This document shows positions 10,846 to 20,290 of a stretch of 64,000 bases of DNA, piece by piece (position 1 is the stretch's first letter; each line of letters opens with the position of its first letter). The stretch comes from Larix kaempferi. Lineage: Eukaryota > Streptophyta > Pinopsida > Pinales > Pinaceae. The notes below the pieces were generated by a model. That model was not told the origin of the DNA. It saw nothing but the letters and a program-made list of their open reading frames with translations, and searched no databases. The position numbers were made by a program, and so were the translations under genes. The DNA is taken from contig BSBM01000199.1 of the NCBI GenBank assembly GCA_027924585.1, forward strand, positions 9,975,001-10,039,000, read 5' to 3'.

Positions 10846-11868
10846 ATGGCTGGCAGAAGAGATCCTTTTGTTAGGAAATATTCCACTGAAGACCCACCAA
10901 AAACAGTTATCCCAAACATTTTAGATCTGGAATCAAGAAATCAAGAAAATCTTAATTCTGAGATGGAACAGCAAGAAGCATTGTATGCAATCCCTTTTGA
11001 AGAAGTAAAACGTTTTAGAAGACATACCCGTTCCTACGTTAGAAGCCTCAGAGGATTAAATACTGTTCCTCTGCTACCGAGAATAAGAGTACCCAGAAAA
11101 AAATCTCAATATACTAGAGATTCCGTTCTGGTTCAAAGCCTAGAAGAATTGTTGGATTTATCTTTAGAAGAAATTACTGAACCATTCAACGAAGTTAGTC
11201 CCAAAACTCCCACGAATCAAGAACAACCACACACTCCGAGGCTTACCCCTCATAGGTCACCACCACACATACCACCGCATTCCCCAACAAGAGTCATGGT
11301 CGTGCCCGCATGGAGAGCAAGAGGAGCACTAAATGTAGTTGGACCATTCCATGATTTGCCAAAAAACCAAGAAAAGGTTTTGCCCAAGTATGATCCTGGC
11401 AAAGGAATTTCCGTCGAAGACCACCTCAAAAGTTTTTACTTAGCTTTAAATCTTCTTAATGTGGAACACGAAGACATGGTCTGCCATCTTTTTCCTTATA
11501 CTTTCGAACACAAGGTATCTTCATGGTATTTTAGTTTGTAAGCTAAATCGATAGCAAGTTGGGAGGATTTCAAAAAGTGTTTTCTAAAAAAATATGGGAA
11601 CCAGAAAACTGTAGCAACTCTCATGAAAGAATTGTTATCCATGAGAATGGAGAAGAAAGAAAAGGTTCAAGAGTTTAACCAAAGATTCACCACGCTGCTA
11701 AATAATTTTAATAATGAAACAAAGCCAGCTGAAGAATGCTTAGTAGAATATTATACATCGGCCCTTTGTTCCCCTATGGCAATGTTTGTTAAAAGAGCCA
11801 AAATGACTACTCTCATAGAGAATTTTGAGGAAGCCAAAAAGGTAGAAGAAGAAAATGACAGTATCGCT
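10846..11868 (+). pseudogene. gag: Tat-like gag, N-terminal and core part, element A
   Basis: Structural protein of the retrotransposon particle. The frame starts at MAGRRDPF, has a Pro-rich linker, PKYDPGKGISVEDHL, then a gag core with SSWYFSL, a TAA at 11539-11541 (CAA to TAA would restore reading), WEDFKKCFLKKYG, and EFNQRF. It is split at 11868 by the nested LTR element and resumes at 13987. Start choice: first ATG after the primer site, conserved in three copies. Confidence 0.88.
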
Positions 11869-11869
11869 A
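11802..11869 (+). repeat. 68-bp direct repeat, left of nested element
   Basis: AATGACTACTCTCATAGAGA and the rest of the 68 bases are repeated exactly at 13986-14053, right of the nested element. Between this unit and the nested LTR are 15 filler bases (11870-11884), all A/T but one G. A normal LTR insertion makes a 4-6 bp duplication, so this is abnormal. Confidence 0.9.
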
Positions 11870-11884
11870 TGAATATTATATATA

Positions 11885-12087
11885 TGTTAATTAAAGTTAT
11901 TAATTATTAAGTGAAAGGGTGTAACCCTTCACTATACACGCTCAAGCTTATAAAAGCGAGCCTCATTGTAAATTATTAAATCATCCATTATCAATTATAT
12001 ATTATTATTTTATCAAATGGAGTTATTTTCCATTGGAGGATTATTCGCTTGAATAATCACTGAGTATATCCGGACACAGATATAGCA
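11885..12087 (+). repeat. 5' LTR of the nested element
   Basis: 203 bp, TG...CA ends. It has a TATA box (TATAAAAG, 11949-11956) and a near-palindrome GTGAAAGGGTGTAACCCTTC. Pairs with 13783-13985. Confidence 0.9.
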
Positions 12088-12088
12088 T

Positions 12089-12100
12089 TGGTATCAGAGC
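12089..12100 (+). other. Primer binding site (initiator tRNA-Met type)
   Basis: TGGTATCAGAGC, one base after the LTR end, complementary to the 3' end of plant initiator tRNA-Met; standard in plant copia elements. Confidence 0.85.
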
Positions 12101-12159
12101 CCTTTCCTCGGGCATCCGATTCTGGTTTTTAACCATCCAAGTAGAGTTTCTCTACATCA

Positions 12160-12930
12160 GTGGTCTCTGACCAAGAATATAGGCCCTTGGCCTCTCGTCC
12201 ACCTATTCTTCTTCCCCACTGTTTTCCATTCGGTGCTGCTACACACCAACACCTCCACCTCCACGCAAGCCTGCACATTATACCAGCCCTTCACTCTAAT
12301 CCATCACAACCCGTGCCACCATCAGCCATCTCCCTCCATTTCCACACCTCCATCGCTCCACTCTCACAGCTTGCTGCCCCTTCTCGCTCATAACAGACTC
12401 GTCCCTCTCCCGCGCAGCCTCCTCTCTCTCAGATGCCCCATCGACCACGCCTTTTCCCATCTCCCCCGCACCTGCGTCCAGCTCTCCACCCACACTCCTG
12501 CCCACACTCGGCCTCGCGCCCACACTCTCCCTCCACCATGACAACTCTACCCGCCCCTTCCATCCTTTCCCTTCCCCTCGCCTCGCCCTTCACACCTTCT
12601 CAGATCTCATCTGTGCCTCCTCGTTCCACGCCCCTCCCCCTTTCCAACCCTCCCTTCCCTCGTCACGCCTCTCCGCCCCTCGCTACCTATTCCGCGCAGC
12701 CCTATCCACGTCTGCGTCCACTGCTTTTCCCTTCTGCACTCACCTCCCTCAACGCCTTCCACCATCGTCACCCTACCTCATCCAGTGCCACCTCTCGACC
12801 AGCCACCACGCCCACCTCTCGTCCAGCTCTCCCCACCCACCCTCTACCTGCACCTGCCTCACTCAACCGCCACCGGCAACCACCACCTCGGCCGCATTCC
12901 CCCGCCGTCCATCTCCCATTCGAAACCTAA
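12160..12930 (+). other. C/T-rich stretch in nested element
   Basis: About 770 bases with very few G and strong C/T bias. Two or three plus-strand frames stay open at once (Pro/Ser/Thr/His-rich), as expected when stop codons are rare by composition, so I do not call a gene. It ends abruptly at an A/T-rich segment (12930-13190) with TA and TAAT simple repeats. In copy B the frames are shifted by single C insertions, which also argues against coding. Confidence 0.6.
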
Positions 12931-13193
12931 ATTTTTATTTTTGAAATTAAATATTAAACTTATAATAATATTATTATATAGTTAATATTTTAATTTGTGG
13001 AAAAGAAAAAAAAATATATTAAACTATATATATAGTTTATAAAAAGTTAAGATAATAATATTATTAATTAATTAATTAATAATTATTATTATAAGAATAT
13101 ATATATATATATATATATAATATTATTATTAAATTTTAATAATAATTATTATTATCGAAGGAAAAAAAAAAATCAATTCTTTTGAAATAAGAA

Positions 13194-13788
13194 TTGTTTG
13201 AAGAAATAAAGCAAATTCAAGCCAAAGAAGACCAAGTCAAAGAAGAAATTAAAGACAAAGTCCAAGCAAGACTCCTTATCATCAAAGAAGTCGAAGAACA
13301 CTTATCATCGACGAAATCAAGTCAAAGTAAAGGAAGGCTCATCAAGAAGTCGAGACATGTTAAGGATGACCAAGTTCGACATTGTGAGCAAGGAACAAAA
13401 AATGTTAAACCAAAAAATGACGCAGAACCATAATACATTAATGGAGGTGTTACAAAGACTAATGCAAAAAAAGGACCAAGTCAGTAGTCCAAATGTGCTA
13501 GATGCCTCATCTCATATTTTCACACAGGAAGCACTTGCCAAAAATCAAGATATAAAGAAGGAAATAAATAATTATGAAGCAGAAATAATACGCTTGAACA
13601 AAATCGTCAGCGACAAAGATGAAGAACTAATGCAGTTACGACATAAATTAGAAAGTCAAGAATCAGAGGTCGGCCAGTGTCGACAACAGATAAAATTTCT
13701 TCAACAACAAAATGACGACTCTAAAAAGACACATAAGTCAGAGATCGCAAAGAGTAATAAAGCATTATCTAACCCTTATAAATGTTAA
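13194..13788 (+). pseudogene. Coiled-coil frame in nested element
   Basis: Two overlapping frames: 13194-13433 (Lys/Glu-rich, IKQIQAKEDQVKEEI) and 13357-13788 (about 143 codons, with KLESQESEVGQCRQQI). The second is rich in Leu, Ile, Lys, Glu and Gln with heptad-like spacing, so it is probably a coiled coil. Its stop TAA lies within the first bases of the 3' LTR. It might be a gag remnant or captured host sequence; no family recognised. A frameshift between the two parts may have split one longer frame. Confidence 0.5.
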
Positions 13789-13985
13789 TTAAAGTTATTA
13801 ATTATTAAGTGAAAGGGTGTAACCCTTCACTATACACGCTCAAGCTTATAAAAGCGAGCCTCATTGTAAATTATTAAATCATCCATTATCAATTATATAT
13901 TATTATTTTATCAAATGGAGTTATTTTCCATTGGAGGATTATTCGCTTGAATAATCACTGAGTATATCCGGACACGGATATAGCA
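13783..13985 (+). repeat. 3' LTR of the nested element
   Basis: 203 bp, identical to 11885-12087 except one A/G difference near the end. TATA box at 13847-13854. No clear polypurine tract precedes it. Confidence 0.9.
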
Positions 13986-13986
13986 A

Positions 13987-14586
13987 ATGACTACTCTCAT
14001 AGAGAATTTTGAGGAAGCCAAAAAGGTAGAAGAAGAAAATGACAGTATCGCTAAGCATGCGCTTGATATAGAAACAACGACGGTACCTACTAAGAAACCT
14101 TTCTTGTTAACAAGAGATAAGGAAGAATCCGCAATAGATCTAGAAAGTGTTGTCAAGATGATGCAAAAGCTATCCAATAAAGTTATAGATTTAGAAAAGG
14201 ACAAGGTAGCTAGCTCTTCGAGACCACCTTTCAAACCATTCTATAAGATGAAAGAAGAAAATGGGAAGTCAACCCCGCCAGCAAATAATTCTGCGTTCCT
14301 TAACTTAAACAAAATCGGCATGGACCATTTTTACACTTTTCATCAAGAACAACACTCGGAGAAGAGCTGCCCACAGTGGATTAACTCAATGATTTTAGTA
14401 ATGAATCAAATGTTAGATGCACAAGTACCTAAACAAACAAATCTTCAACAAGAACAACTTCTTGGTAGGGAAGAACTCACTCTTGATACTACAATGATTT
14501 TATGGGATTGGACACCCACCCAAGATATATCTTTTGAAGATCTGACCAATGAAATACAGACATCATCTATTAATATTGCTACTTGA
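13987..14586 (+). pseudogene. gag: Tat-like gag, C-terminal part, element A
   Basis: This continues gag after the nested insertion, repeating its last 22 codons (MTTLIENFEEAKK). It reads through an acidic/Lys helical region to a degenerate zinc-knuckle-like segment (FHQEQHSEKSCPQW): His and the last Cys remain, but the first Cys position reads Tyr. Ends at TGA 14584-14586; the next frame is in the same phase, so this is one polyprotein interrupted by a stop. Function in the intact element: RNA binding and particle assembly. Confidence 0.8.
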
Positions 14587-14598
14587 AGTAAAGGCCTA

Positions 14599-15360
14599 GT
14601 GCCAGATCAGACAATAGATGTGCCCAAAGTTAAAACTACAAACCAACCACCTAGACGGCACATAATTGTCATTCCAGCCCAGCCTAAGACAATCCTAGGA
14701 GCAACTCCCGCAGTAACTAAAGAGTCAAACTCAGAAACCACCACACAACCTAAAACTCCTCCAAACAAAACAGAAAACCAACCGAAAATTCCAAAAGAGT
14801 GTGACATGGGTTATGATATAATTGAGGATATTAAGAAAACCAAAGCAAACGTTTCCATATTTGACATGTGCAGCTTGCCACAGCAAGGGAAGAAATTAAT
14901 GGAGGTTTTCGATCCACAGATAACATTCCCCTCAGAAAATGACGATGAAAACTCGGAAATTAATGAAGCCAGTATTGGCGGTAAATCAAAATCCCAAACT
15001 CTTCCTTTCCTCTTAACTTTTGAGATTTTTAATCACAATGTGCAGAATTGTTTGGTGGATTCTAGTGCTAGTTCAAACGTCATGCCTTTATCTATTTACA
15101 AAAGGATTAATGGGGAGCCTATCCCATCCTCATCTCAAATTATTCAACTAGATAAGACTGTTGTCAAGGTCATTGGTGAACTGAAAGATGTACTGATTCG
15201 ATTGTCATCCGACTCAAGAGTATGTCAATTCATTGATATAATGGTGGTTGATATTCCAGAGGCGTATGGTTTAATTTTGAGTAGGGACTGGTCTGCGAAA
15301 CTTAATGGTTATTTTGCAATGGACTGGTCTCATTTATGGCTCCCCTATCAGAATAGGTAG
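14599..15360 (+). pseudogene. Aspartic protease region of the polyprotein, element A
   Basis: A Pro/Thr-rich linker (KTTNQPPRRH) leads into a retroviral-type aspartic protease, which would cleave the polyprotein. The active-site motif reads Asp-Ser-Ser (VDSSASSNVMP, Asp at 15058) where the family has Asp-Ser/Thr-Gly, so the site is probably dead; copy B has the same change. A second typical block is DIPEAYGLILSRDW. It stops at TAG 15358-15360, in the same phase as the upstream gag frame. Confidence 0.82.
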
Positions 15361-16305
15361 AATCAAATCAAAATATTAAGAGAGCCACACATGAAACAAA
15401 ATGTTACTCAACTCGAGGAAAAAAACGAAGCTGTAGCTTTTTCATCTTCAGTTTTGGGGAACTATTTCCTAGAAATTGGACCTGGAAATTATCAGTCAGA
15501 GGATGCTAGCCACGATCTAGTCAAATAGTCCGATCTCCTTCAATTTTCACGGACTGATGATATTGATTGTAACATAGTAATTTTAGCTACTGACTTAGGT
15601 AGCGATGATACTAACTTAATAAAGAAAGAAAATGTATTTTGGACTCTTTATTTTGATGCCTCCCGAACTCAAGAAGGATCCAGAGCCGATTGTGTCTTAA
15701 TTGACCCCGAAAAAAATAAACATTTTCTATCTTGCAGATTAGAATTCAAATGTACGAATAATATCGCCGAATACGAAGCTCTAATCCATGGATTAAAGAA
15801 GGCCATTGGTCTGAATGCCAAATTTTCAAAAGTATTTGGTGATTCGGAAATAGTTGTCCAGCAAATAAGGAATACAATTCATTGTTTGTAACCACACTTG
15901 AAAGGATATCAGAGTGAAGTATGGGATTTGATTTCATTTTTTAAAGCTTTCAATATTAACTGTATTCCTAGATTGAAAAACATTGCTGCTGATTTGCTAG
16001 CAATTTTTGCCTCTAGATTGGTTCCTACTAATAATAAGTGCTCTATCGAATTAATTTTCAGGCATTCTATCCCAGATAACATCACAAATCTAAGGGTATT
16101 TGATGATGATGATCAGATTATCAGTTTCTTAACCAATGAAGGTGTCTTCTAGGAAGCCATCGTCGAAGAAGAACTACACGATTCAGATTTACAGAATAAG
16201 GACGCTGTAAAGGGAAATTTCATGCCCAAAGGGGTGAGAACGCTTGAAACATTATTTGATTTACAAAGAAAATTCGGGATGCCTGTAAATGCAAAAGTTG
16301 ATTAA
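15361..16305 (+). pseudogene. Additional RNase H domain upstream of RT, element A
   Basis: Same phase as protease, with TAG 15526-15528, TAA 15888-15890 and TAG 16150-16152. Residues read WTLYFDASRTQEGS, LEFKCTNNIAEYEAL and FGDSEIVVQQIRN: the first Asp (FDAS), the Glu (AEYEA) and the second Asp (GDS) of an RNase H active site are visible. The domain differs from the standard Ty3 RNase H found after RT at about 17370-17740. Tat-lineage elements are known to have gained a second, archaeal-type RNase H; here it sits N-terminal to RT. A frameshift near 16295-16305 separates it from RT. Confidence 0.78.
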
Positions 16306-17920
16306 TTTGGGCACAAAAGTTGAACCAAAATACATTAATCTAAGCAAATGTTGTACTCCTGAAGAGAGAAGTAAGTTCATCAGACTTTTCCAGCAATACA
16401 ATGACGTGTTCACTTGGACTTATGATGATCTGAAAACATACGATACTCATATCATTCAACACATAATACCAATGAAAGCAGTTGCTAAGCCATTTCAGCA
16501 ACAATTAAGAAGGATGCATCCGACCCTTGAGCCTCTTATCCAGAAAGAACTAAAAAAATTGTTGGACACAAAGATCATTTTCAAAGTTCTACATTTTGAA
16601 TGGGTGGCTAATTTAGTTCCTGGACGGAAGAAATCCGAAGAAATCAGACTCTGCGTGGAATTCCGAAATTTAAATAGAGAGTCCGATAAAGACAATTATT
16701 TGGTGCTCCCAATGGAGCAAATATTGCAGCTGGTGTCAGGATCAGAACACTTTTCTCTACTAGACGGTTTTTCTGGTTATAACCAAGTGCTAATCGCAGA
16801 AGAAGACCAACTGAAAACTACTTTTCGTACAAAGTGGGGAACCTTTGCATACCGAAGAATGCTTTTTGGCTTGATAAATGTGGGAGCTACATTTCAGCGA
16901 GCCATGGACATTGCTTTTCGAGGATTAGGTGGCAAATGCGTGGTAGTCTACTTAGATGATGTGACAGTCTTTTCAAAGAAAAGGGAATACCATGTTTTCC
17001 ACCTACAACAAATTTTTGATCGTTGTAGGAAGTATGGCATTTCTTTAAACCCCAAGAAAAGTGTTTTTGTTGTTCTTGAGGGAAAACTATTAGGTCACAT
17101 CATTTCAAAGGAGGGGATCTCGATAGATCAAGAAAGAGTGCAAACCATTATAAAAATCCCCATGCCCCATAGCAAGAAATTGATGCAGTCATTTATGGGT
17201 ACCATAAATTTTGTTCGAAGATTTGTACCAGATTTCGCTCAGATCGTTAAACCTTTGCAACAGATGGTCAAGCCAAGTGTACATTTCAAATGGATAGACT
17301 TGGAAAAGGTCGCATTTAAAGATATCAAAGCTGTCATAGCTAAGGTACCTTCTTTAAGAAGTCCTGATTTTGATAAAGATTTCATTATGTACACGTTTGT
17401 CTCTGATAACTCTCTCGTAGTTGTGCTAACCCAAAAGGAAGAATCAGGAGACGAATACCCAATTTCTTTCATGAGCACTGGTCTGTAAGGTGCTGAACTC
17501 AACTATCCGGTAGTGGATAAGCAAGCATACGTAGTATTCAAGGTAGTAAAACAGTTCAGGCCATATATTCTAAAATATAGAACTAAAGTCATAGTTCCCC
17601 ATCTTGCTATTAGATCGCTTTTTGTCCAAAAGGAATTAGGAGAAAGAAGACGAAACTGGGTGACTGCTCTTCAAGAGTATGACTTAGAATTCAAACCAAC
17701 TAGTATCACCAAAGGTCAAGGCCTATGCAAGCTGATTACTGAAAACCTAGCTGATGAAGAACTAGATTGGAGGAATGAGGCTGAGCTCCATGTGATCGAC
17801 GTGTGTCCAATATTTACAACTCCGGAATCTTGGTACAGGGACCTAGTGCATTATTTACAGTCGAGTTACTTACCAAAACACTGGAATCCGAAGCAAAGAA
17901 GAGCCCTTCGTCTTAAATAA
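16289..17920 (+). pseudogene. pol: Reverse transcriptase and RNase H, element A
   Basis: Ty3/gypsy RT: NLGTKVEPKYINLS at the start, DVFTWTYDDLKTYD, EWVANLVPGRKK, LDGFSGYNQ, FGLINVGATFQRAM and the catalytic YLDD at 16949-16960 (VVYLDDVTVFSK). The thumb/connection follows (LGHIISKEGI, FVRRFVPDFAQI). A standard Ty3 RNase H runs from about 17370 (FIMYTFVSDNS), is broken by TAA 17486-17488, then continues (ELNYPVVDKQAY) to TAA 17918-17920. RT itself has no internal stop over 399 codons. It lies one frame off the upstream domains. Closest type: Tat lineage. Confidence 0.92.
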
Positions 17921-19087
17921 GCAGCTTATCAAATCATTAAAGGACTACTTTTTAGGAAGAATTATGATGGTGTTTATCTTAGGTGCTTGGAAATGGAAGA
18001 TGTTGCTAATGTGGTCAAAGAACTGCATGATGGACCTGCTGGAGGACATTACTCCAGGGATACTACAACTCACAAAATTCTCAGAGCAGGATACTATTGG
18101 CCTACTATCTTCAAAGATGCTCATGCCTATGCTAGAAATTGTGATGTATGCCAAAAAAGCGTCGGGAAGCTACCTAAAGCGGCAGGTCCTTTGCAGCTAG
18201 TCCTCATCACTGAACCATTCGAGCAATGCGGTATATATATTATTGGCGAAATAAACCCAAACTCCTCGTTGCAGCACCAGTACATTCTGACCGCTATAGA
18301 TTATTTCACGAGATGGGTCGAAGTTGTTCCCTTACAGAAAGCTAACGAAGATACGATAATCAACTTCCTGGAAGAGAACATCATAACCAGGTTTGGGGTT
18401 CCAATTTCTCTAGTCTTTGATAATGCTCCTTATTTTTCATCGATGAAGATTAATTAATTGATGTATGAGAAAGGGATTAAATTACATTATTCATCCAACT
18501 ACTAGCCTCAGGTAAATGGTCTAGCTGAGTCTACCAATAAAAATATCATCCGAATCTTAAAAAAAACTATTATCGAAACCCAAAGAAGCTGGAACACAGC
18601 TCTCCCTCACGCCTTATGGGCAAACAGAGTGACACCCAAGAATGCCTTAGGGGTTTCCCCTTTCAACCTGGTCTATGGCAAGGAAGCTATCCTCCCTCCA
18701 AATATCTTACTCCCATCTTTGAAATTGGCCCAAGCCTCCCAAGGTTCTAACAGTCAAGCCTTGCAGTCCAACATTGATACCTTGTTGAAACTTGAAGAGT
18801 CAAAAGAAAAGGCCAAAGAACGATTTCATCACTATCAAGACATAGTCAAATGATTGTTTGATAAAAGAAAATCTGGTAAGAGAGTTTTTGAAGCAGGAGA
18901 CTTAGTTCAAAAATGGGATCATCAACATGAAGGTAAAGGGATGCACACAAAGTTTCAACACCTATGGGTCGGCCCCTACCAAATTTCTGAAAAGCTTGGC
19001 CCATCAACTTTTAGAGTGAAAGATTTACAAGGAGAGCAACTGAAACTCTCTCTCAACGGCCTCGCTTTAAAACAATACTTTGCATAA
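17921..19087 (+). pseudogene. Integrase, element A
   Basis: Zinc-binding HHCC part: HDGPAGGHYSR, then CDVCQKS. Core: the expected first catalytic Asp reads Tyr (CGIYIIG, codon 18236-18238); the second Asp is present (VFDNAPYF) and the Glu is present (GLAEST). Stops: TAA 18455-18457, a TAG near 18505, TGA 18851-18853. The C-terminal part continues to TAA 19085-19087 (FQHLWVGPYQISEK), typical of the Ty3 integrase C-terminal region; no chromodomain seen. Loss of a catalytic Asp makes it inactive even without the stops. Confidence 0.88.
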
Positions 19088-20290
19088 ATCCTAAGAGAGT
19101 TTTGTACATAAATAAACGTTGTTTTCTTTCACTGATTTTGTTTTCCTTATTGCTTTTAGTGTGCCAGTCTGTTTGATTTTTACCTTTGTTTTTTCTCCTT
19201 TTGTTTGAAGCCCTTTTTGTTTGAAATAAAGCCAAGCTAAGTTTTGTTGTAGCTAAAGAGATGAGATTCCAGGAAGAAACTCAAAGGGATGGTCATGAAG
19301 AAGCTCACTAATAAAGGAAATATATATTTTGTAACTTTGTTTTCACTAATTGGTTTATTGGAATACATGGATCATCTCTTCTATTCGGACAAAGTAACCC
19401 CATCAAAATAGATAAGATCTAGCGTTTCCTTTTGACTATCTTAGGGCTCCACCCACTCAAACATTAACAACTGTCTTAAGAAGTTCCCTATGGTAAACCC
19501 ATGGAGAGGAAGCGTGTCTCACAGATATATGGTATTTAAAATGATCCCATCCTATAAGTGAAAGCCAAAAGGCATATGTCAAAGAGTCTAGTTTCTAGGA
19601 AGTCTCTCCTCAATCAAAGCATGGCTGAGAAAGGAAAAGAAATTTTCAAATAAATAAAGTTGTTCACAAAAGACCGAACCAGCAAGGTTCTTCTACGTCC
19701 GTGAAGCATTGAAATCAAACAAATATTTCACTCATACAAAAGGACATTATGGATTGAAGAACCTATACCAATTCTTGAAAGAAGAAGAAAATTCTTGGAA
19801 GACTCGAAAGTCATGAATTAAAGAGACATCCCAAAACGATGTAAATAGCATGGGAATGATGAACAAACAAACATGTCTGTGAGATTTTGTCATGATCCTG
19901 TGGAGTCTTATACCAATAGGCTTCTGAAAGAAAAAACGAACCCCACATTTTGGCCCTTAGAGAGTTGTAAAGAAGTCTGAATCAAAGCTGCCTTTTCCTT
20001 TATCACCATTATGATGAGAATGATCAATGTATTCTTCGGAACTGACTCATGAAGACATTTTATTGCATGAAGAAGAAAAACACGTTGTAAATCCCCTGAC
20101 CACGAATTGAGTTTGTTTCAGAGATTTGTGTTTGCTAGCGAATCTCCATTTGTTGTTGCTGCAACAACCCCCCCAAAAGAAATTCTTTGAATACTGGGGA
20201 CCCCTCCTTTGTTTTTGTAAAAGGGGAAAGCTTACCTAGAATTTTGAGGCCTTCAAAATCTTTTCTTTCTTAGATTTCTTTTGAGACAGG
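19088..20290 (+). other. 3' untranslated internal region, element A
   Basis: No ORF of note. The purine run AAAAGGGGAAAG near 20219 is the best polypurine-tract candidate, but it lies about 60 bases before the start of LTR homology. Another possible LTR start is TGTTGCTGC near 20154, which is partly complementary to the LTR end. The left LTR border therefore stays open. Confidence 0.5.

Larger units (their letters stand above)
11885..13985 (+). mobile_element. Small non-autonomous LTR retrotransposon nested in gag
   Basis: Two 203-bp LTRs (11885-12087, 13783-13985) start TGTTAATT and end TATAGCA and differ at one base (CACAGATA against CACGGATA). TGGTATCAGAGC at 12089-12100 is the usual copia primer site for initiator tRNA-Met. 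The 1.7-kb interior has no protease, RT, RNase H or integrase, so it would depend on a partner element. The interior holds a very C/T-rich stretch, an AT repeat and a coiled-coil frame. The same insertion, including the one-base LTR difference, is in copy B. Confidence 0.88.

Noticed and set aside
12160-12930. Pro/Ser/Thr-rich ORFs in several plus-strand frames
   Set aside because: Open because of C/T-rich composition; copy B shifts these frames by single C gains. No start or domain support.
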